In this document: positions 44,648-53,476 of the stretch, piece by piece
Numbering within the stretch: the stretch's first letter is position 1
Layout of the letters: each line of letters opens with the position of its first letter
Source of the DNA: JBELHO01 sp042091375
Lineage (GTDB): Bacteria > Pseudomonadota > Gammaproteobacteria > Enterobacterales > Alteromonadaceae
Length of the DNA: 64,000 nt
Reading direction: 5' to 3'
Assembly (NCBI GenBank): GCA_042091375.1
Contig: JBELHO010000010.1
Coordinates: 1-64,000 of the forward strand
Position numbers and translations under genes: made by a program
Notes under the pieces: generated by a model
Database searches by the model: none
What the model saw: only the letters and a program-made list of their open reading frames with translations
What the model was told of the DNA's origin: nothing

Positions 44648-45934
44648 TCAGTCTTCCTCTATTGCTTCAGCTAAAAAATATTCTGGTAATACCCTCACTG
44701 TTTTGATCATATTGTCAGTGACGTCAACAATTTCCACGGGATAACCCGCAATGCGCACACTTAAATTGGCTTGTGGTATATCTTCTAAAATTTCAAGGAT
44801 AAGGCCATTTAGGGTTTTAGGTCCATCAGTTGGAAAGCTCCAAGCCATTTCTTTGTTTATATCGCGAATAGTAGCACTGCCATCAACCAAGTAACTGCCA
44901 TCGGGTTGCACATTGACCTCATCGCTGGCTGCGGGTTCCATGGTGGTGGTGAAATCGCCAACAATTTCCTCTAAGATATCTTCTAAGGTGACTAAACCTT
45001 GAATATCGCCATACTCATCTACCACAAGGCCCAAACGCTCTTTAGCACGTTGAAATTTGAGTAACTGAGTATTTAAGGGGGTACCTTCGGGAATAAAATA
45101 TATTTCGCGCACAGCGCGCAGTAGAGTGGCTTTGGTAAATTGGTTTTTTGACAGTAATTTTAATGCATCGCGCACATGTACATAGCCAACCACATCATCG
45201 ATTGAATCGCGATAAAGCAATACCCGGGTATGATTAGATTGGGTGAGTAATTTTTGTATTCTTTTCCATTCGTCATTAATATCTATGCCAACCAGCTCAT
45301 TACGTGGGATCATAATATCTTCCACAGTAACTTTTTCTAAATCTAACACCCCGACTAACATATTTTGATCGCGCTCTGCGAGCATCGCACTGGACTCATT
45401 GACCACGGTACGCAGTTCTTCTGAACTCAGGGTGTGTTGCTCTCTTTGCTCCTGACTGATGCCAATTAAGGTGAGAATGCCGTTGGTGATCCAATTGACG
45501 GCAATCACTAATGGTAAAAAGATTTTCAATAGTAATGACAAAATAATTGAACTGGGAAAAGCCACTTTTTCTGGGTGCAAAGCCGCGAGGGTTTTTGGGG
45601 TAACTTCGGCGAAAATCAAAATCACTAAGGTCAACAATAACCCCGCGTAAAATATACCCGCATCACCGTATAAGCGTTGCGCGATCAGACCGGCAATTAA
45701 CGAGGCAAAAATATTGACCAAGTTGTTGCCAATAAGGATCAAGCCTATTAGTTTGTCGGGTTTTGCTAATAATTTGCTGACCCGTGTTGCCCCTTTGTGT
45801 TTCTGCTTTTCTAAATGCCTCAAGCGATAGCGATTAAGAGACATCATGCCGGTTTCTGAGCCAGAAAAATAAGCCGAAATACAAATCAGTATGCCGAGTA
45901 TAATAAACAGCATATCGGTAGAGATGTTATCCAA
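44648..45934 (-). CDS. CNNM/CorC-family transporter with CBS domains (HlyC/CorC family)
   Basis: This is a 428-residue inner-membrane protein. The N-terminal DUF21/CNNM domain has four hydrophobic segments and the motifs FSGSETGMMSLNRYRLRHLE, GNNLVNIFASLI and EVTPKTLAALHPEKVA. A paired CBS domain follows at about 200-330 (DIMIPRNELVGID, VDEYGDIQGLVTLEDILEEIVGD). A C-terminal CorC/HlyC domain lies at about 345-425. The family is linked to magnesium or cobalt homeostasis. It corresponds in position to E. coli YfjD, next to the YpjD-type gene and ffh. Confidence 0.94.
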   Translation of the reverse strand: MDNISTDMLFIILGILICISAYFSGSETGMMSLNRYRLRHLEKQKHKGATRVSKLLAKPDKLIGLILIGNNLVNIFASLIAGLIAQRLYGDAGIFYAGLLLTLVILIFAEVTPKTLAALHPEKVAFPSSIILSLLLKIFLPLVIAVNWITNGILTLIGISQEQREQHTLSSEELRTVVNESSAMLAERDQNMLVGVLDLEKVTVEDIMIPRNELVGIDINDEWKRIQKLLTQSNHTRVLLYRDSIDDVVGYVHVRDALKLLSKNQFTKATLLRAVREIYFIPEGTPLNTQLLKFQRAKERLGLVVDEYGDIQGLVTLEDILEEIVGDFTTTMEPAASDEVNVQPDGSYLVDGSATIRDINKEMAWSFPTDGPKTLNGLILEILEDIPQANLSVRIAGYPVEIVDVTDNMIKTVRVLPEYFLAEAIEED

Positions 45935-46009
45935 GTATGGTTTCCTAAGTGACCAAAGTCGATGGTGCTTGTTAGAATACCATCAAATGAATATCTTTAT
46001 ACCTTAAAA

Positions 46010-46810
46010 TCAAGATAAGAGAAACTCTTTGACGAAACGACTGCCAAAATAGCCTAAAGTGAGCAATAAAGTAGCGGTATTTGTCATCAGTAAAACCCGA
46101 TGACCACGCCAACCTTTGTTATAGTGTCCCCATAGAATGACAGCGTATAAAACTAACGCCATTAATGAAAAAATGGTTTTATGGGCATTGCTTTTAGCAA
46201 TATAGTTTTCCAAAAACACAAAACCAGTTAACTGACTAACAAATAAAAATACGGTTCCCAATAACAATAATACAAACAGTTGTTTTTCAACTTGCATTAA
46301 AGGGGGCAGGTGATTGACTGCGGAAAATTTTTTCTCTTTCAGTTTGAGGTTGATATAAGACACTTGAAACGCATACAGGCTAGCGATCACTAATATACAA
46401 TAGGCAACTAAAGCTAAGGTGATATGACTCACCACTTCAATATCACCAGCATTCATAGGCATCTTAGGGCTTTGGGGAAGAAATAACACGATCAATTGCC
46501 ACAAACCAGCAAAGCCATAAATAACCGGAATAAGTAAATTAACTTTAAAGCGAAACGCAATCAGGGTAATACTCAAGCTAATAACAAAAGAAACCAAAGC
46601 AACCACATTGGGTAAGGATAAATTGACTTGTTGTTGATTATACAAAGAATAATACAAGATTAAGCCATGAAAAATTACAGCGACACCTCCGAAACACAGC
46701 ACTGTTGGCATGTGTGGGCCTCTGTGGTGAAATAGTCGAGTGATCACAGCAACCATTGCTATGCAGTAACACAGAAAAGCTATTACAGTGCCAAAACTCA
46801 GAAATTCCAC
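46010..46810 (-). CDS. CcsA/YpjD-type inner-membrane cytochrome c assembly protein
   Basis: This 266-residue membrane protein has about eight helices. It shows the cytochrome-c-assembly (CcsA/HemX) pattern, including DIEVVSHITLALVAYCILVIASLYAFQ in the middle, a conserved His region (WGHYNKGWRGHR) and FVFLENYIAKSNAHKTIFS. YpjD homologues lie beside ffh in many gammaproteobacteria, and this arrangement is kept here apart from an inserted permease gene. A role in haem handling or cytochrome assembly is a family-level inference; the E. coli protein is not essential for cytochrome c maturation. Confidence 0.88.
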   Translation of the reverse strand: MEFLSFGTVIAFLCYCIAMVAVITRLFHHRGPHMPTVLCFGGVAVIFHGLILYYSLYNQQQVNLSLPNVVALVSFVISLSITLIAFRFKVNLLIPVIYGFAGLWQLIVLFLPQSPKMPMNAGDIEVVSHITLALVAYCILVIASLYAFQVSYINLKLKEKKFSAVNHLPPLMQVEKQLFVLLLLGTVFLFVSQLTGFVFLENYIAKSNAHKTIFSLMALVLYAVILWGHYNKGWRGHRVLLMTNTATLLLTLGYFGSRFVKEFLLS

Positions 46811-47147
46811 TTAGTATTCTCCATTATTGGTTCCTTTACCCCTGTTATTCTCCCATGACGACTTTGGCGACTCGTTAGATAGCATTGAAATATATCGACT
46901 CATGTGGCGTGCAAAAAATCTGTTGATATGTTTTACCTTGAATATCTTGTGTTAGAGGCCGTTGCCATTGTCAGCTCAATTGCCATCACATGTCATTATA
47001 CCAATTGACTTATCTATATGGAAAAGTGTCAAGCAAGAGCTATATTACCCATAAATGTCGGCTTAAAACAACCAATGTAAAGTAATTTATAAGGTATTGA
47101 GGATATTGCAAAGCAAGATCTAAAGTGACTTCCGCTACAACTCACTG
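46811..47147. other. Gene-free stretch between the YpjD-like and permease genes
   Basis: I see no coding sequence, hairpin or repeat of note in these 337 bases. It presumably holds the promoter of the leftward YpjD-like gene. Confidence 0.5.
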
Positions 47148-48254
47148 CTATGGTTTGAATAGTTGATTTCTCAATGGCTTAATAGCCAACAATGTCAGAA
47201 TTACTGTGCATGTAACACTGATCGACAAAGGCACTATTGCATGGCTATGCTGCATTTGACTACTAATATCTAAGGTAAAATAGGCCAAAAGCCAGTCGAG
47301 CAATAAACCAAAACCAATAGAGCAGCCAACTATCCCCAGTAAATAACGGATCAGCACAGCTTGGCCCATCTCTTTTTTGATCACCCCTAAGGTAGAAATA
47401 TTGGTCGCAGGACCCGCCATCATAAATACCAGTGCAGTGCCAGGGGAAATGCCGGCCATAATAAAACCTGCGGCAATAGGCGTTGACGCCGTAGCACAAA
47501 TATACATAGGAATCGATATTGCTATCATCAGCAACATCGCTGATATGCCACTGCCGTGTTGGGTTAAAAAGCTTGTCTCTATAAACGTTTGGATCACACT
47601 GGCAAAAATTAGCCCGATCAGCAGCCAGATAATCAAATCATCAATGAGCTTGGTTGCCGCATAGCGTAAACCAACAAGGGTTTTTGTGACTGTGCTCTGT
47701 TGCTCTATTTTCGCATTGCTTGCTGTGGTTTTAGCACAGCAGGTTTGCACCGCAATTTGCTGTAGTTTTACATTGTTTTCTTGCCCTTGCTGAACAGATA
47801 TATTGCGCGAAGAACCTGCTACTTGTGGTTTAGAATGGCGGATGGTCTGCACTATCATGCCAGTGATGATCGCACTGCATATTGCCGTGATGGGACGGTA
47901 AATGGCTAAAATAGGCCCTAATAAGGCATAAGACACAGACACCGAATCAACCCCTGTCTCTGGTGTTGCCACTAAAAAAGACGATGTTGCCGAAGCCGAA
48001 GCGCCACTGCGCTTGAGTTCGGTTGCGACGGGGATCACGCCACATGAACAAAGTGGCAAAGGGGCACCAATTAATGCCGCTTTAACGATAGCGGATTTTC
48101 CTGTACCTAAATGGTTGTGCAGAATTTTACTCGGTAACCAAGCCTTCATTAAACCGGCAATCACTAAACCAAGCACTAGCCAGGGACTTGCATCTAAACT
48201 CAGTGAAAGCAAATTGGTCAAAAATTGCAAGGCGATATCCACAGTATTCTCCAT
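47148..48254 (-). CDS. SO_0444-family Cu/Zn efflux permease (COG0701)
   Basis: This 368-residue permease has two clusters of helices. The hallmark GAPLPLCSCGVIPVATELKRSGASASATSSFLVATPETGVDS is in the first half. The matching repeat PMYICATASTPIAAGFIMAGISPGTALVFMMAGPATN is in the second. The cytosolic linker carries a CC pair (QTCCAKTT) that could bind metal. Proteins of this type are annotated as copper or zinc efflux transporters. The start is uncertain: ATG at 48254 is used, with alternatives at 48269 (ATG) and 48281 (GTG). It is inserted between the normally adjacent ypjD-like and ffh genes. Confidence 0.88.
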   Translation of the reverse strand: MENTVDIALQFLTNLLSLSLDASPWLVLGLVIAGLMKAWLPSKILHNHLGTGKSAIVKAALIGAPLPLCSCGVIPVATELKRSGASASATSSFLVATPETGVDSVSVSYALLGPILAIYRPITAICSAIITGMIVQTIRHSKPQVAGSSRNISVQQGQENNVKLQQIAVQTCCAKTTASNAKIEQQSTVTKTLVGLRYAATKLIDDLIIWLLIGLIFASVIQTFIETSFLTQHGSGISAMLLMIAISIPMYICATASTPIAAGFIMAGISPGTALVFMMAGPATNISTLGVIKKEMGQAVLIRYLLGIVGCSIGFGLLLDWLLAYFTLDISSQMQHSHAIVPLSISVTCTVILTLLAIKPLRNQLFKP

Positions 48255-48499
48255 TGAAGATTTACCCATTAAGTCTATCACAGTGTGCTTGATTGTTAAT
48301 CACTTCCGGCTGCGCAATTGTCGCTTTTGATCTCTACCTCAATTGGATAAAACATTGCACCATGTAAATTAGCATAAAATTATCATAAAATTTGCACGGC
48401 AATGTTACTCTGCCTATAAAAATGCGATAATATAAAGTTATATCTTCTATTACTCTAACGAGTATGTCTTTTTTGCCTTGATTTTATAAGAGTTAATAT

Positions 48500-49900
48500 A
48501 TGTTTGAAAATCTGTCGGAGCGTCTCACTAAATCCCTCAAGAACATCAGTGGTCGAGGGCGATTAACGGAAGAAAATATCAAAGACACTTTGCGTGAAGT
48601 GAGAATGGCACTGCTCGAGGCTGATGTCGCTCTGCCGGTGATAAAAGCCTTTATCAGCAAAGTAAAAGACAGTGCTGTTGGTCAAGATGTTTCTAAAAGT
48701 CTTACCCCTGGGCAAGTTTTCGTTAAAATTGTTCAAAAAGAATTAGAAGTGGCCATGGGTGAGGTCAATGAAGGCCTTGATCTAAAAGCAACACCGCCAG
48801 CAGTGGTTTTGATGGCGGGTTTGCAAGGGGCGGGTAAAACAACCTCTGTTGCCAAATTAGCAAAACATTTAATGGTGCGTGAAAACAAAAAAGTCATGGT
48901 GGTCAGTGCCGATGTTTATCGTCCAGCGGCAATTAAACAACTTGAAACCTTGGCCAATGAAATAGGCAGCGAATTTTTCCCCAGTGATGTCACGCAAAAG
49001 CCTATTGATATTGCCAAAGCCGCCCTAGATCACGCCAAGAAGCACTATTTTGACGTGGTTATTGTCGATACCGCAGGTCGATTGCATGTCGATGAAAATA
49101 TGATGTCTGAAATTCAGGCACTGCATCAAGCGATCAAGCCAGTTGAAACATTATTTACCGTCGATGCCATGACCGGCCAAGATGCCGCCAACACCGCCAA
49201 AGCCTTTAATAATGCCTTGCCTTTAACTGGGATCATCTTGACTAAAACCGACGGTGATGCCCGCGGTGGTGCAGCCTTGTCAATAAGACATATCACTGGC
49301 AAACCGATAAAATTTATGGGGGTTGGTGAAAAAATCGAAGCCCTTGAACCCTTTCATCCGGATCGCATCGCTTCGCGCATTTTAGGCATGGGCGATGTGT
49401 TATCCCTTATTGAAGAAGTCGAACAAAAAGTTGACAAGAAAAAAGCCGAAAAGTTAGCGAAAAAAGTCAAAAGTGGCAAGGGCTTTGACCTCGAGGATTT
49501 TCGTGAACAACTGGCGCAGATGTCAAATATGGGCGGGATGATGGGCATGATCGACAAATTGCCTGGAATGGGCAATATGTCTGAGCAAATAAAAGGCCAA
49601 ATGGACGACAAAATGACAGTGCGTATGGAAGCGATCATTAATTCCATGACCCCAGGCGAGCGTCAACGTCCAGATATCATCAAAGGCTCTCGTAAAAGAC
49701 GCATTGCCAATGGCTCAGGCACGCAAATACAAGACGTCAACAAATTGCTTAAACAATTCACTCAGATGCAAAAAATGATGAAAAAAATGTCTGGTAAAGG
49801 CGGCATGCAAAAAATGATGCGCAGTATGAAAGGCATGATGCCTCCTGGCGGTATGGGCGGCATGGGTGGTATGGGCGGCGGCGGTATGTTCGGTCGTTAG
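48500..49900 (+). CDS. ffh: Signal recognition particle protein Ffh
   Basis: Ffh binds 4.5S RNA and signal sequences and, with FtsY, targets membrane proteins co-translationally. The N domain spans about 1-95. The GTPase domain has the P-loop GLQGAGKTTSVAKLA (about 109-123), DTAGRLHVDENMM and TKTDGDARGGAALS. The Met-rich M domain runs from about 325 to the end and includes GMMGMIDKLPGMGNM and the RNA-binding SRKRRIANGSG. The C-terminus is a Gly-Met-rich tail typical of gammaproteobacteria. The 466-residue length is normal. In relatives rpsP follows directly; here 3.5 kb of accessory DNA intervenes. Confidence 0.98.
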   Translation: MFENLSERLTKSLKNISGRGRLTEENIKDTLREVRMALLEADVALPVIKAFISKVKDSAVGQDVSKSLTPGQVFVKIVQKELEVAMGEVNEGLDLKATPPAVVLMAGLQGAGKTTSVAKLAKHLMVRENKKVMVVSADVYRPAAIKQLETLANEIGSEFFPSDVTQKPIDIAKAALDHAKKHYFDVVIVDTAGRLHVDENMMSEIQALHQAIKPVETLFTVDAMTGQDAANTAKAFNNALPLTGIILTKTDGDARGGAALSIRHITGKPIKFMGVGEKIEALEPFHPDRIASRILGMGDVLSLIEEVEQKVDKKKAEKLAKKVKSGKGFDLEDFREQLAQMSNMGGMMGMIDKLPGMGNMSEQIKGQMDDKMTVRMEAIINSMTPGERQRPDIIKGSRKRRIANGSGTQIQDVNKLLKQFTQMQKMMKKMSGKGGMQKMMRSMKGMMPPGGMGGMGGMGGGGMFGR

Positions 49901-50085
49901 CAATAATTCATTTTTGCAATTTTCAGTTAATTTTCAATTGATTTTAAGTTACGTAAAATATACAAACACTGGGCAAAACATTTGATACGAGATAAAACAT
50001 TTGGTCAATATCAGCATTATAACGGTTTTACATCGTTTTTAAGCTGCGTGTAGCCCTCCCATGTAAAATGCATATCATTGCTTAT

Positions 50086-50119
50086 CCCGGATAAATATAT
50101 GTTTATCCGGGTTTTTTTT
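50086..50119 (+). terminator. Strong rho-independent terminator downstream of ffh
   Basis: A perfect ten-base stem pairs CCCGGATAAA (50086-50095) with TTTATCCGGG (50102-50111) around a six-base loop, followed by eight Ts. It lies 185 bases after the ffh stop, so ffh has a long 3' tail or the terminator belongs to an unrecognised small transcript. Confidence 0.9.
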
Positions 50120-50145
50120 GTTATTTTAAAAAATTGTATGGCGTT

Positions 50146-50407
50146 TCACTCACCTTTTTTGTCGTCTTTTTGTATTGTAATATAATAATCAGACTCACGT
50201 TGCTCTGTAATAGTCACTGGTGAATAAGCGTTTACTGTTTTTAGCGCTACTGCGTAAATATTATTAACGGGTGCATCTATGCTAACCGAGGTGACTTATT
50301 CAGTTTGATTATTTGTAATAAACAATGGCGCCCACTTTTGCTTAGCCAAGACCGGCACAAGCAGATAATGAAACGAAAAGTACAGCTAATATGAGTTTTT
50401 TATTCGT
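50146..50407 (-). pseudogene. Decayed small lipoprotein gene
   Basis: On the minus strand the sequence reads ACG AAT AAA AAA, then LILAVLFVSLSACAGLG, a clear lipoprotein signal with lipobox LSAC, and stops at TAA. In a neighbouring frame the reading continues AKQKWAPLFITNNQTE, TAA, VTSVSIDAPVNN and on to ESDYYITIQKDDKKGE before TGA at 50146. An intact ancestor would encode a lipoprotein of about 85 residues. Three lesions are visible: ATG to ACG at the start (50405-50407), a frameshift after the lipobox, and an internal TAA. It lies between the ffh terminator and the arsenic-type genes. I do not recognise the family. Together with the terminator this accounts for the stretch 49901-50432. Confidence 0.72.
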
Positions 50408-50432
50408 ATGTTATCTATATGAAAAGTGTAGT

Positions 50433-51467
50433 TTATAACTGCGCTATAATTTGATTTGCTGTTTCTTTTGCATGTTTTTGTACCCCAATAATTGTCGCTG
50501 ATGCATAACCTGACCATTCACCATAACCAACAAACCATAAATTATCATATTGGGTTGAATGAGATCCTGTTGTTAAATTTTTTACATTTGAATTTAGGTT
50601 AAGACCGGTTAAGTGCGAGAGGTTTGTTTTAAAACCGGTGCACCAAATAATAGTATCAATTGGTATTTCATTATTTTCGGTAATAATACTATTACCAGTA
50701 AACGATTGTATATTTTCTTCTCGCTGAAGTACGCCTCTTGATCTTGCTTCTTTCACTGATTCTGTCATCACAATTTTCGACAAATCATCCGATTCTTCGA
50801 GCGATCCCCCTTTCAGTGAAGCATAGTAACGCTTAGTTGATAGTTCAAATAAATATCGACCGTCTAATTTGTCGTCTAAATATTGCAGAGGTTTGTTAGT
50901 AAACCAATGGGTATTAGCCACTTTAGAGACTTCGGCTAGTATTTGAGAGCCCGAATTACCACTGCCAACTATCGCAACATTGAGTCCTTTTAACGCAACG
51001 TTATTTTTATATTCACTGGAATGTAATTGAATACCGTTAAACTTTTCAAGCCCTTTAAAAGTTGGGATCACTTTTCCTGTAAAATTGCCGGTAGCGGATA
51101 CCAATTTTTTCGCCATGTAGGTACGTTGGGAGGTGGTAATATGAAATATTCCATCAATTTCGTTAACGTTAATTACTTCAACAGGGCGTTCAACTCTGAA
51201 CTGATAACGTTGCTCGTAGCGACCAAAGTAATTAATCACTTCTTGCTTGCTAGGGTATTCTTCTGCAGTAGCTGGCATGCCAAAACCTGAGAGAGAGCTG
51301 TATTCTTTGGGGGAAAATAACTTCAAACTATCCCAAGCTTTTGTCCAGGCTCCGCCAAAGGTGGTATTTGCATCAAGTATCAGGGGGTCGACGTCTTGGC
51401 GCTTTAAATAATACGCGGTAGACAAGCCAGCTTGACCCGCACCAATAATAATTACGTCTTCAATCAT
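50433..51467 (-). CDS. arsO: ArsO-like NAD(P)H-dependent flavin monooxygenase
   Basis: This is a 344-residue flavoprotein with two dinucleotide folds: IIGAGQAGLSTAYYL at about residues 6-20 for FAD and VAIVGSGNSGSQIL at about 163-176 for NADPH. Between and after these are FGGAWTKAWDSLKLFSPKEYSSLSG and the terminal DTIIWCTGFKTN and LWFVGYGEWSGYASATIIG. This pattern matches the ArsO group of putative monooxygenases found in arsenic-resistance clusters. Its place beside a COG0701 permease and an ArsR regulator supports that reading. A more general flavin monooxygenase role cannot be excluded. It follows the permease by about 50 bases on the same strand. Confidence 0.85.
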   Translation of the reverse strand: MIEDVIIIGAGQAGLSTAYYLKRQDVDPLILDANTTFGGAWTKAWDSLKLFSPKEYSSLSGFGMPATAEEYPSKQEVINYFGRYEQRYQFRVERPVEVINVNEIDGIFHITTSQRTYMAKKLVSATGNFTGKVIPTFKGLEKFNGIQLHSSEYKNNVALKGLNVAIVGSGNSGSQILAEVSKVANTHWFTNKPLQYLDDKLDGRYLFELSTKRYYASLKGGSLEESDDLSKIVMTESVKEARSRGVLQREENIQSFTGNSIITENNEIPIDTIIWCTGFKTNLSHLTGLNLNSNVKNLTTGSHSTQYDNLWFVGYGEWSGYASATIIGVQKHAKETANQIIAQL

Positions 51468-51520
51468 GTCTATTCCTCGTTTTCAAAGAAAAGCCATAGA
51501 TAATGTATGGCTTGGTTATC

Positions 51521-52435
51521 TTAAAAGATAAATTGGTAAAGAAATCCTGCGCCAATCGCCATAGATAATATAACGGTTAGAAAGGCAATTATCATTGGAT
51601 TTTTGAAAATAGATTTCAGCAATACGACTTCCGTTAAACTAGCACCTGCGCTACCAATAATTAATGCCATCACTGCACCTAAGCCCATGCCTTTTACTGC
51701 CAATGCTGCGCTGAGTGGAATAACGGCTTCTGCACGTATGTAAAGCGGAATACCAATCACTGCAGCAATAGGAATTGCTAAAGGGTTATCTTCACTAGCA
51801 ATACTTGCGACGAACTCTGTAGGCATAAAACCATAAATCATTGAACCAACGGCTATACCACCAATTAAATAAGGTAAAACCTTCTTAAAATCCTCCCATG
51901 TGCTATTCCAAATACGTGTCCATTTACTGATTTGTTTGCCTGTTTTATTACAACTTGAGACGCAATCGCTCGTTTGTGGTGCTATATAAGCTTCAGCTTT
52001 AATGTATTTTTCAAAACCTAACTTTTCAAGTAAGTAACCAGCTAAGATTGAAACCCCCATTGCGATAATAAAGTAGAATATCGTTACTTTAAAACCAAAG
52101 GTAACTGCAAATAAACCTATTATGATTGGGTTTAACAATGGGCTTGCAAATAAAAAGACCATCATTGTTCCAAAGCCAGCTTTAGCTCTTAACAACCCTT
52201 TTAAAAATGGTATTGTTGAGCATGAGCAAAATGGTGTTATTGCTCCTAAAAATCCTGCGATGATATACCCTTTCCCATTTTTACTGCTTAGGATACTTTG
52301 AATTTTACTTGGTGGAATGTATTCCTGAAGTAATCCAACAATATAGCTAATGAGCAAAAATAGTATTGTTAACTCAACAGCTAAAAAGGCAAACATGTTT
52401 AAGGTATCAAATATCATGTGTTGTGTAATTGTCAT
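51521..52435 (-). CDS. COG0701 permease, ArsP/YraQ-like
   Basis: This is a 304-residue membrane protein with eight or so helices. The conserved GFLGAITPFCSCSTIPFLKGLLRAKAGFGTMMVFLFASPLLNPI motif in the first half carries a Cys-x-Cys pair. The second-half repeat is IGIPLYIRAEAVIPLSAALAVKGMGLGAVMALIIGSAGAS. A central loop has additional cysteines (SDCVSSCNK). COG0701 includes ArsP, which exports organoarsenicals, so with ArsR and an ArsO-like enzyme an arsenical efflux role is likely. It is divergent from arsR across a 107-base operator region and precedes the ArsO-like gene. Confidence 0.88.
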   Translation of the reverse strand: MTITQHMIFDTLNMFAFLAVELTILFLLISYIVGLLQEYIPPSKIQSILSSKNGKGYIIAGFLGAITPFCSCSTIPFLKGLLRAKAGFGTMMVFLFASPLLNPIIIGLFAVTFGFKVTIFYFIIAMGVSILAGYLLEKLGFEKYIKAEAYIAPQTSDCVSSCNKTGKQISKWTRIWNSTWEDFKKVLPYLIGGIAVGSMIYGFMPTEFVASIASEDNPLAIPIAAVIGIPLYIRAEAVIPLSAALAVKGMGLGAVMALIIGSAGASLTEVVLLKSIFKNPMIIAFLTVILSMAIGAGFLYQFIF

Positions 52436-52449
52436 AATTATTTTATTCC

Positions 52450-52473
52450 ATAATTCTAGATATATCGAATTAT
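52450..52473. promoter_or_regulatory. ArsR-type operator 1
   Basis: This is a 24-base imperfect palindrome with perfect seven-base arms ATAATTC and GAATTAT around the ten-base core TAGATATATC. It shares the core and arm pattern with a second site 48 bases away. It lies 14 bases from the permease start and probably controls the leftward transcript. Confidence 0.75.
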
Positions 52474-52497
52474 ATGTGTAAAACTAGTATTGTCAAT

Positions 52498-52521
52498 ATA
52501 TTTCTAGTAATATCGAAATAT
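52498..52521. promoter_or_regulatory. ArsR-type operator 2
   Basis: This is a 24-base site with perfect seven-base arms ATATTTC and GAAATAT around the core TAGTAATATC, matching operator 1 in spacing and core. It ends 21 bases before the arsR ATG, so it is well placed for autorepression. Confidence 0.78.
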
Positions 52522-52542
52522 AAACTTACTTAGAGACAATTT

Positions 52543-52833
52543 ATGGATATTGAAATTATTGCTAAAGCTTTGAAAGAACTTGGTCATCCTACTCGTTTGG
52601 CTATGTTTAAGCGTTTAGTAAAATCTGGAGAACAAGGCCTTGCTGTAGGTGTTGTACAAGAAGAGTTAAAAATTCCTGGTTCAACATTGTCACATCATAT
52701 TTCTGGATTGGCATCAGCTGGGTTAATTAAACAACGCAGAGAAGGTCGTGTTCTTTACTGCGTTGTTGACTATGAAAAACTGCTTTCTGTCATTGCCTTT
52801 CTTCAAGATGAATGTTGCATTGACGAACTATAA
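52543..52833 (+). CDS. arsR: ArsR-family metalloregulator
   Basis: This 96-residue winged-helix repressor has the helix-turn-helix at about residues 34-60 (VGVVQEELKIPGSTLSHHISGLASAGLIKQRREG) and the wing at REGRVLYCVVDYEKL. The N-terminal LGHPTRLAMFKRLV is typical of the ArsR/SmtB family. Cysteines are at about residue 74 (in LYCVV) and as a CC pair near the C-terminus (DECCIDEL). These could form the arsenite- or metal-sensing site, because the classic ELCVCDL motif is absent. It is divergent from the permease and faces two matching palindromes, so it most likely represses both directions until the metalloid binds. Confidence 0.92.
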   Translation: MDIEIIAKALKELGHPTRLAMFKRLVKSGEQGLAVGVVQEELKIPGSTLSHHISGLASAGLIKQRREGRVLYCVVDYEKLLSVIAFLQDECCIDEL

Positions 52834-53371
52834 GATTAGTTTAATGCTAAGAAAAAGACTCAGCCTTCTAGTTTTTAAATATTGATGATGATTATATCAC
52901 CACATGGAAATTGGCTTATGTTCTCAGTGACAGTAGTTTTTGTTTTAACCATGTCCGTAACGCACATTGTTTAGTGGCGAGTTGTTGTAAAGTACGACAA
53001 ACACTTGATGACTGCTGTGGTGGCTAAGCAGACAAGGAGATGTAACAGTTTTAGATTCTGTATTGTAATGGTGGTGAACTGTGATGAAATTTCAAAATAA
53101 ATTTTATATTACATATTTTTCAATAGCTTAACTAAGCCCCTTGAACAGCCGGGGTATAATGTGGGGTAACCTACATAGTGAATTTCATTTTTTATCTAAA
53201 TATCGGTTATTTAAGTTTTGGATGGGCGACATGATGTAATCCTCCCTCTAATTGCCAACTTATTGAGTTCCTCGATGTGTTCGTTGATATTGACAATACT
53301 GTTGAAACCTCGGTTTGAAGCATTATTTGCAAAAAAACACAGATTAATGTTTATGCAATGCACCATATCCC
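52834..53371. other. Gene-free stretch between arsR and the rpsP promoter
   Basis: There is no supported gene. Short open readings on both strands around 53211-53460 overlap each other and the rpsP promoter and look like chance. An uninterrupted but startless minus-strand reading of about 35 codons near 52930-53035 could be a gene remnant, but its identity is unclear. This is the right edge of the DNA separating ffh from rpsP. Confidence 0.5.
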
Positions 53372-53399
53372 TTGCTTTTTTGTCAATAAAGAGTAGAAT
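53372..53399 (+). promoter_or_regulatory. Candidate promoter of the rpsP operon
   Basis: TTGCTT (53372-53377) and TAGAAT (53394-53399) are separated by 16 bases and precede rpsP by about 78 bases. A small hairpin, CTGCC with GGCAG, lies in the leader just downstream. Because the operon is separated from ffh here, it needs its own promoter, which fits this site. Confidence 0.55.
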
Positions 53400-53476
53400 A
53401 CGCGAGCTTTTCTGCCGCCTAAGTGGCAGGAAGTGTCTGGAAATTCGTTTTAACACTTAATTATATAGAGGACGAT

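Noticed and set aside
53211..53460. Two antiparallel open frames of about 80 codons upstream of rpsP
   Set aside because: They overlap each other and the candidate rpsP promoter, and neither has a ribosome site or family motif. A transposase remnant was considered but no transposase motif could be read.
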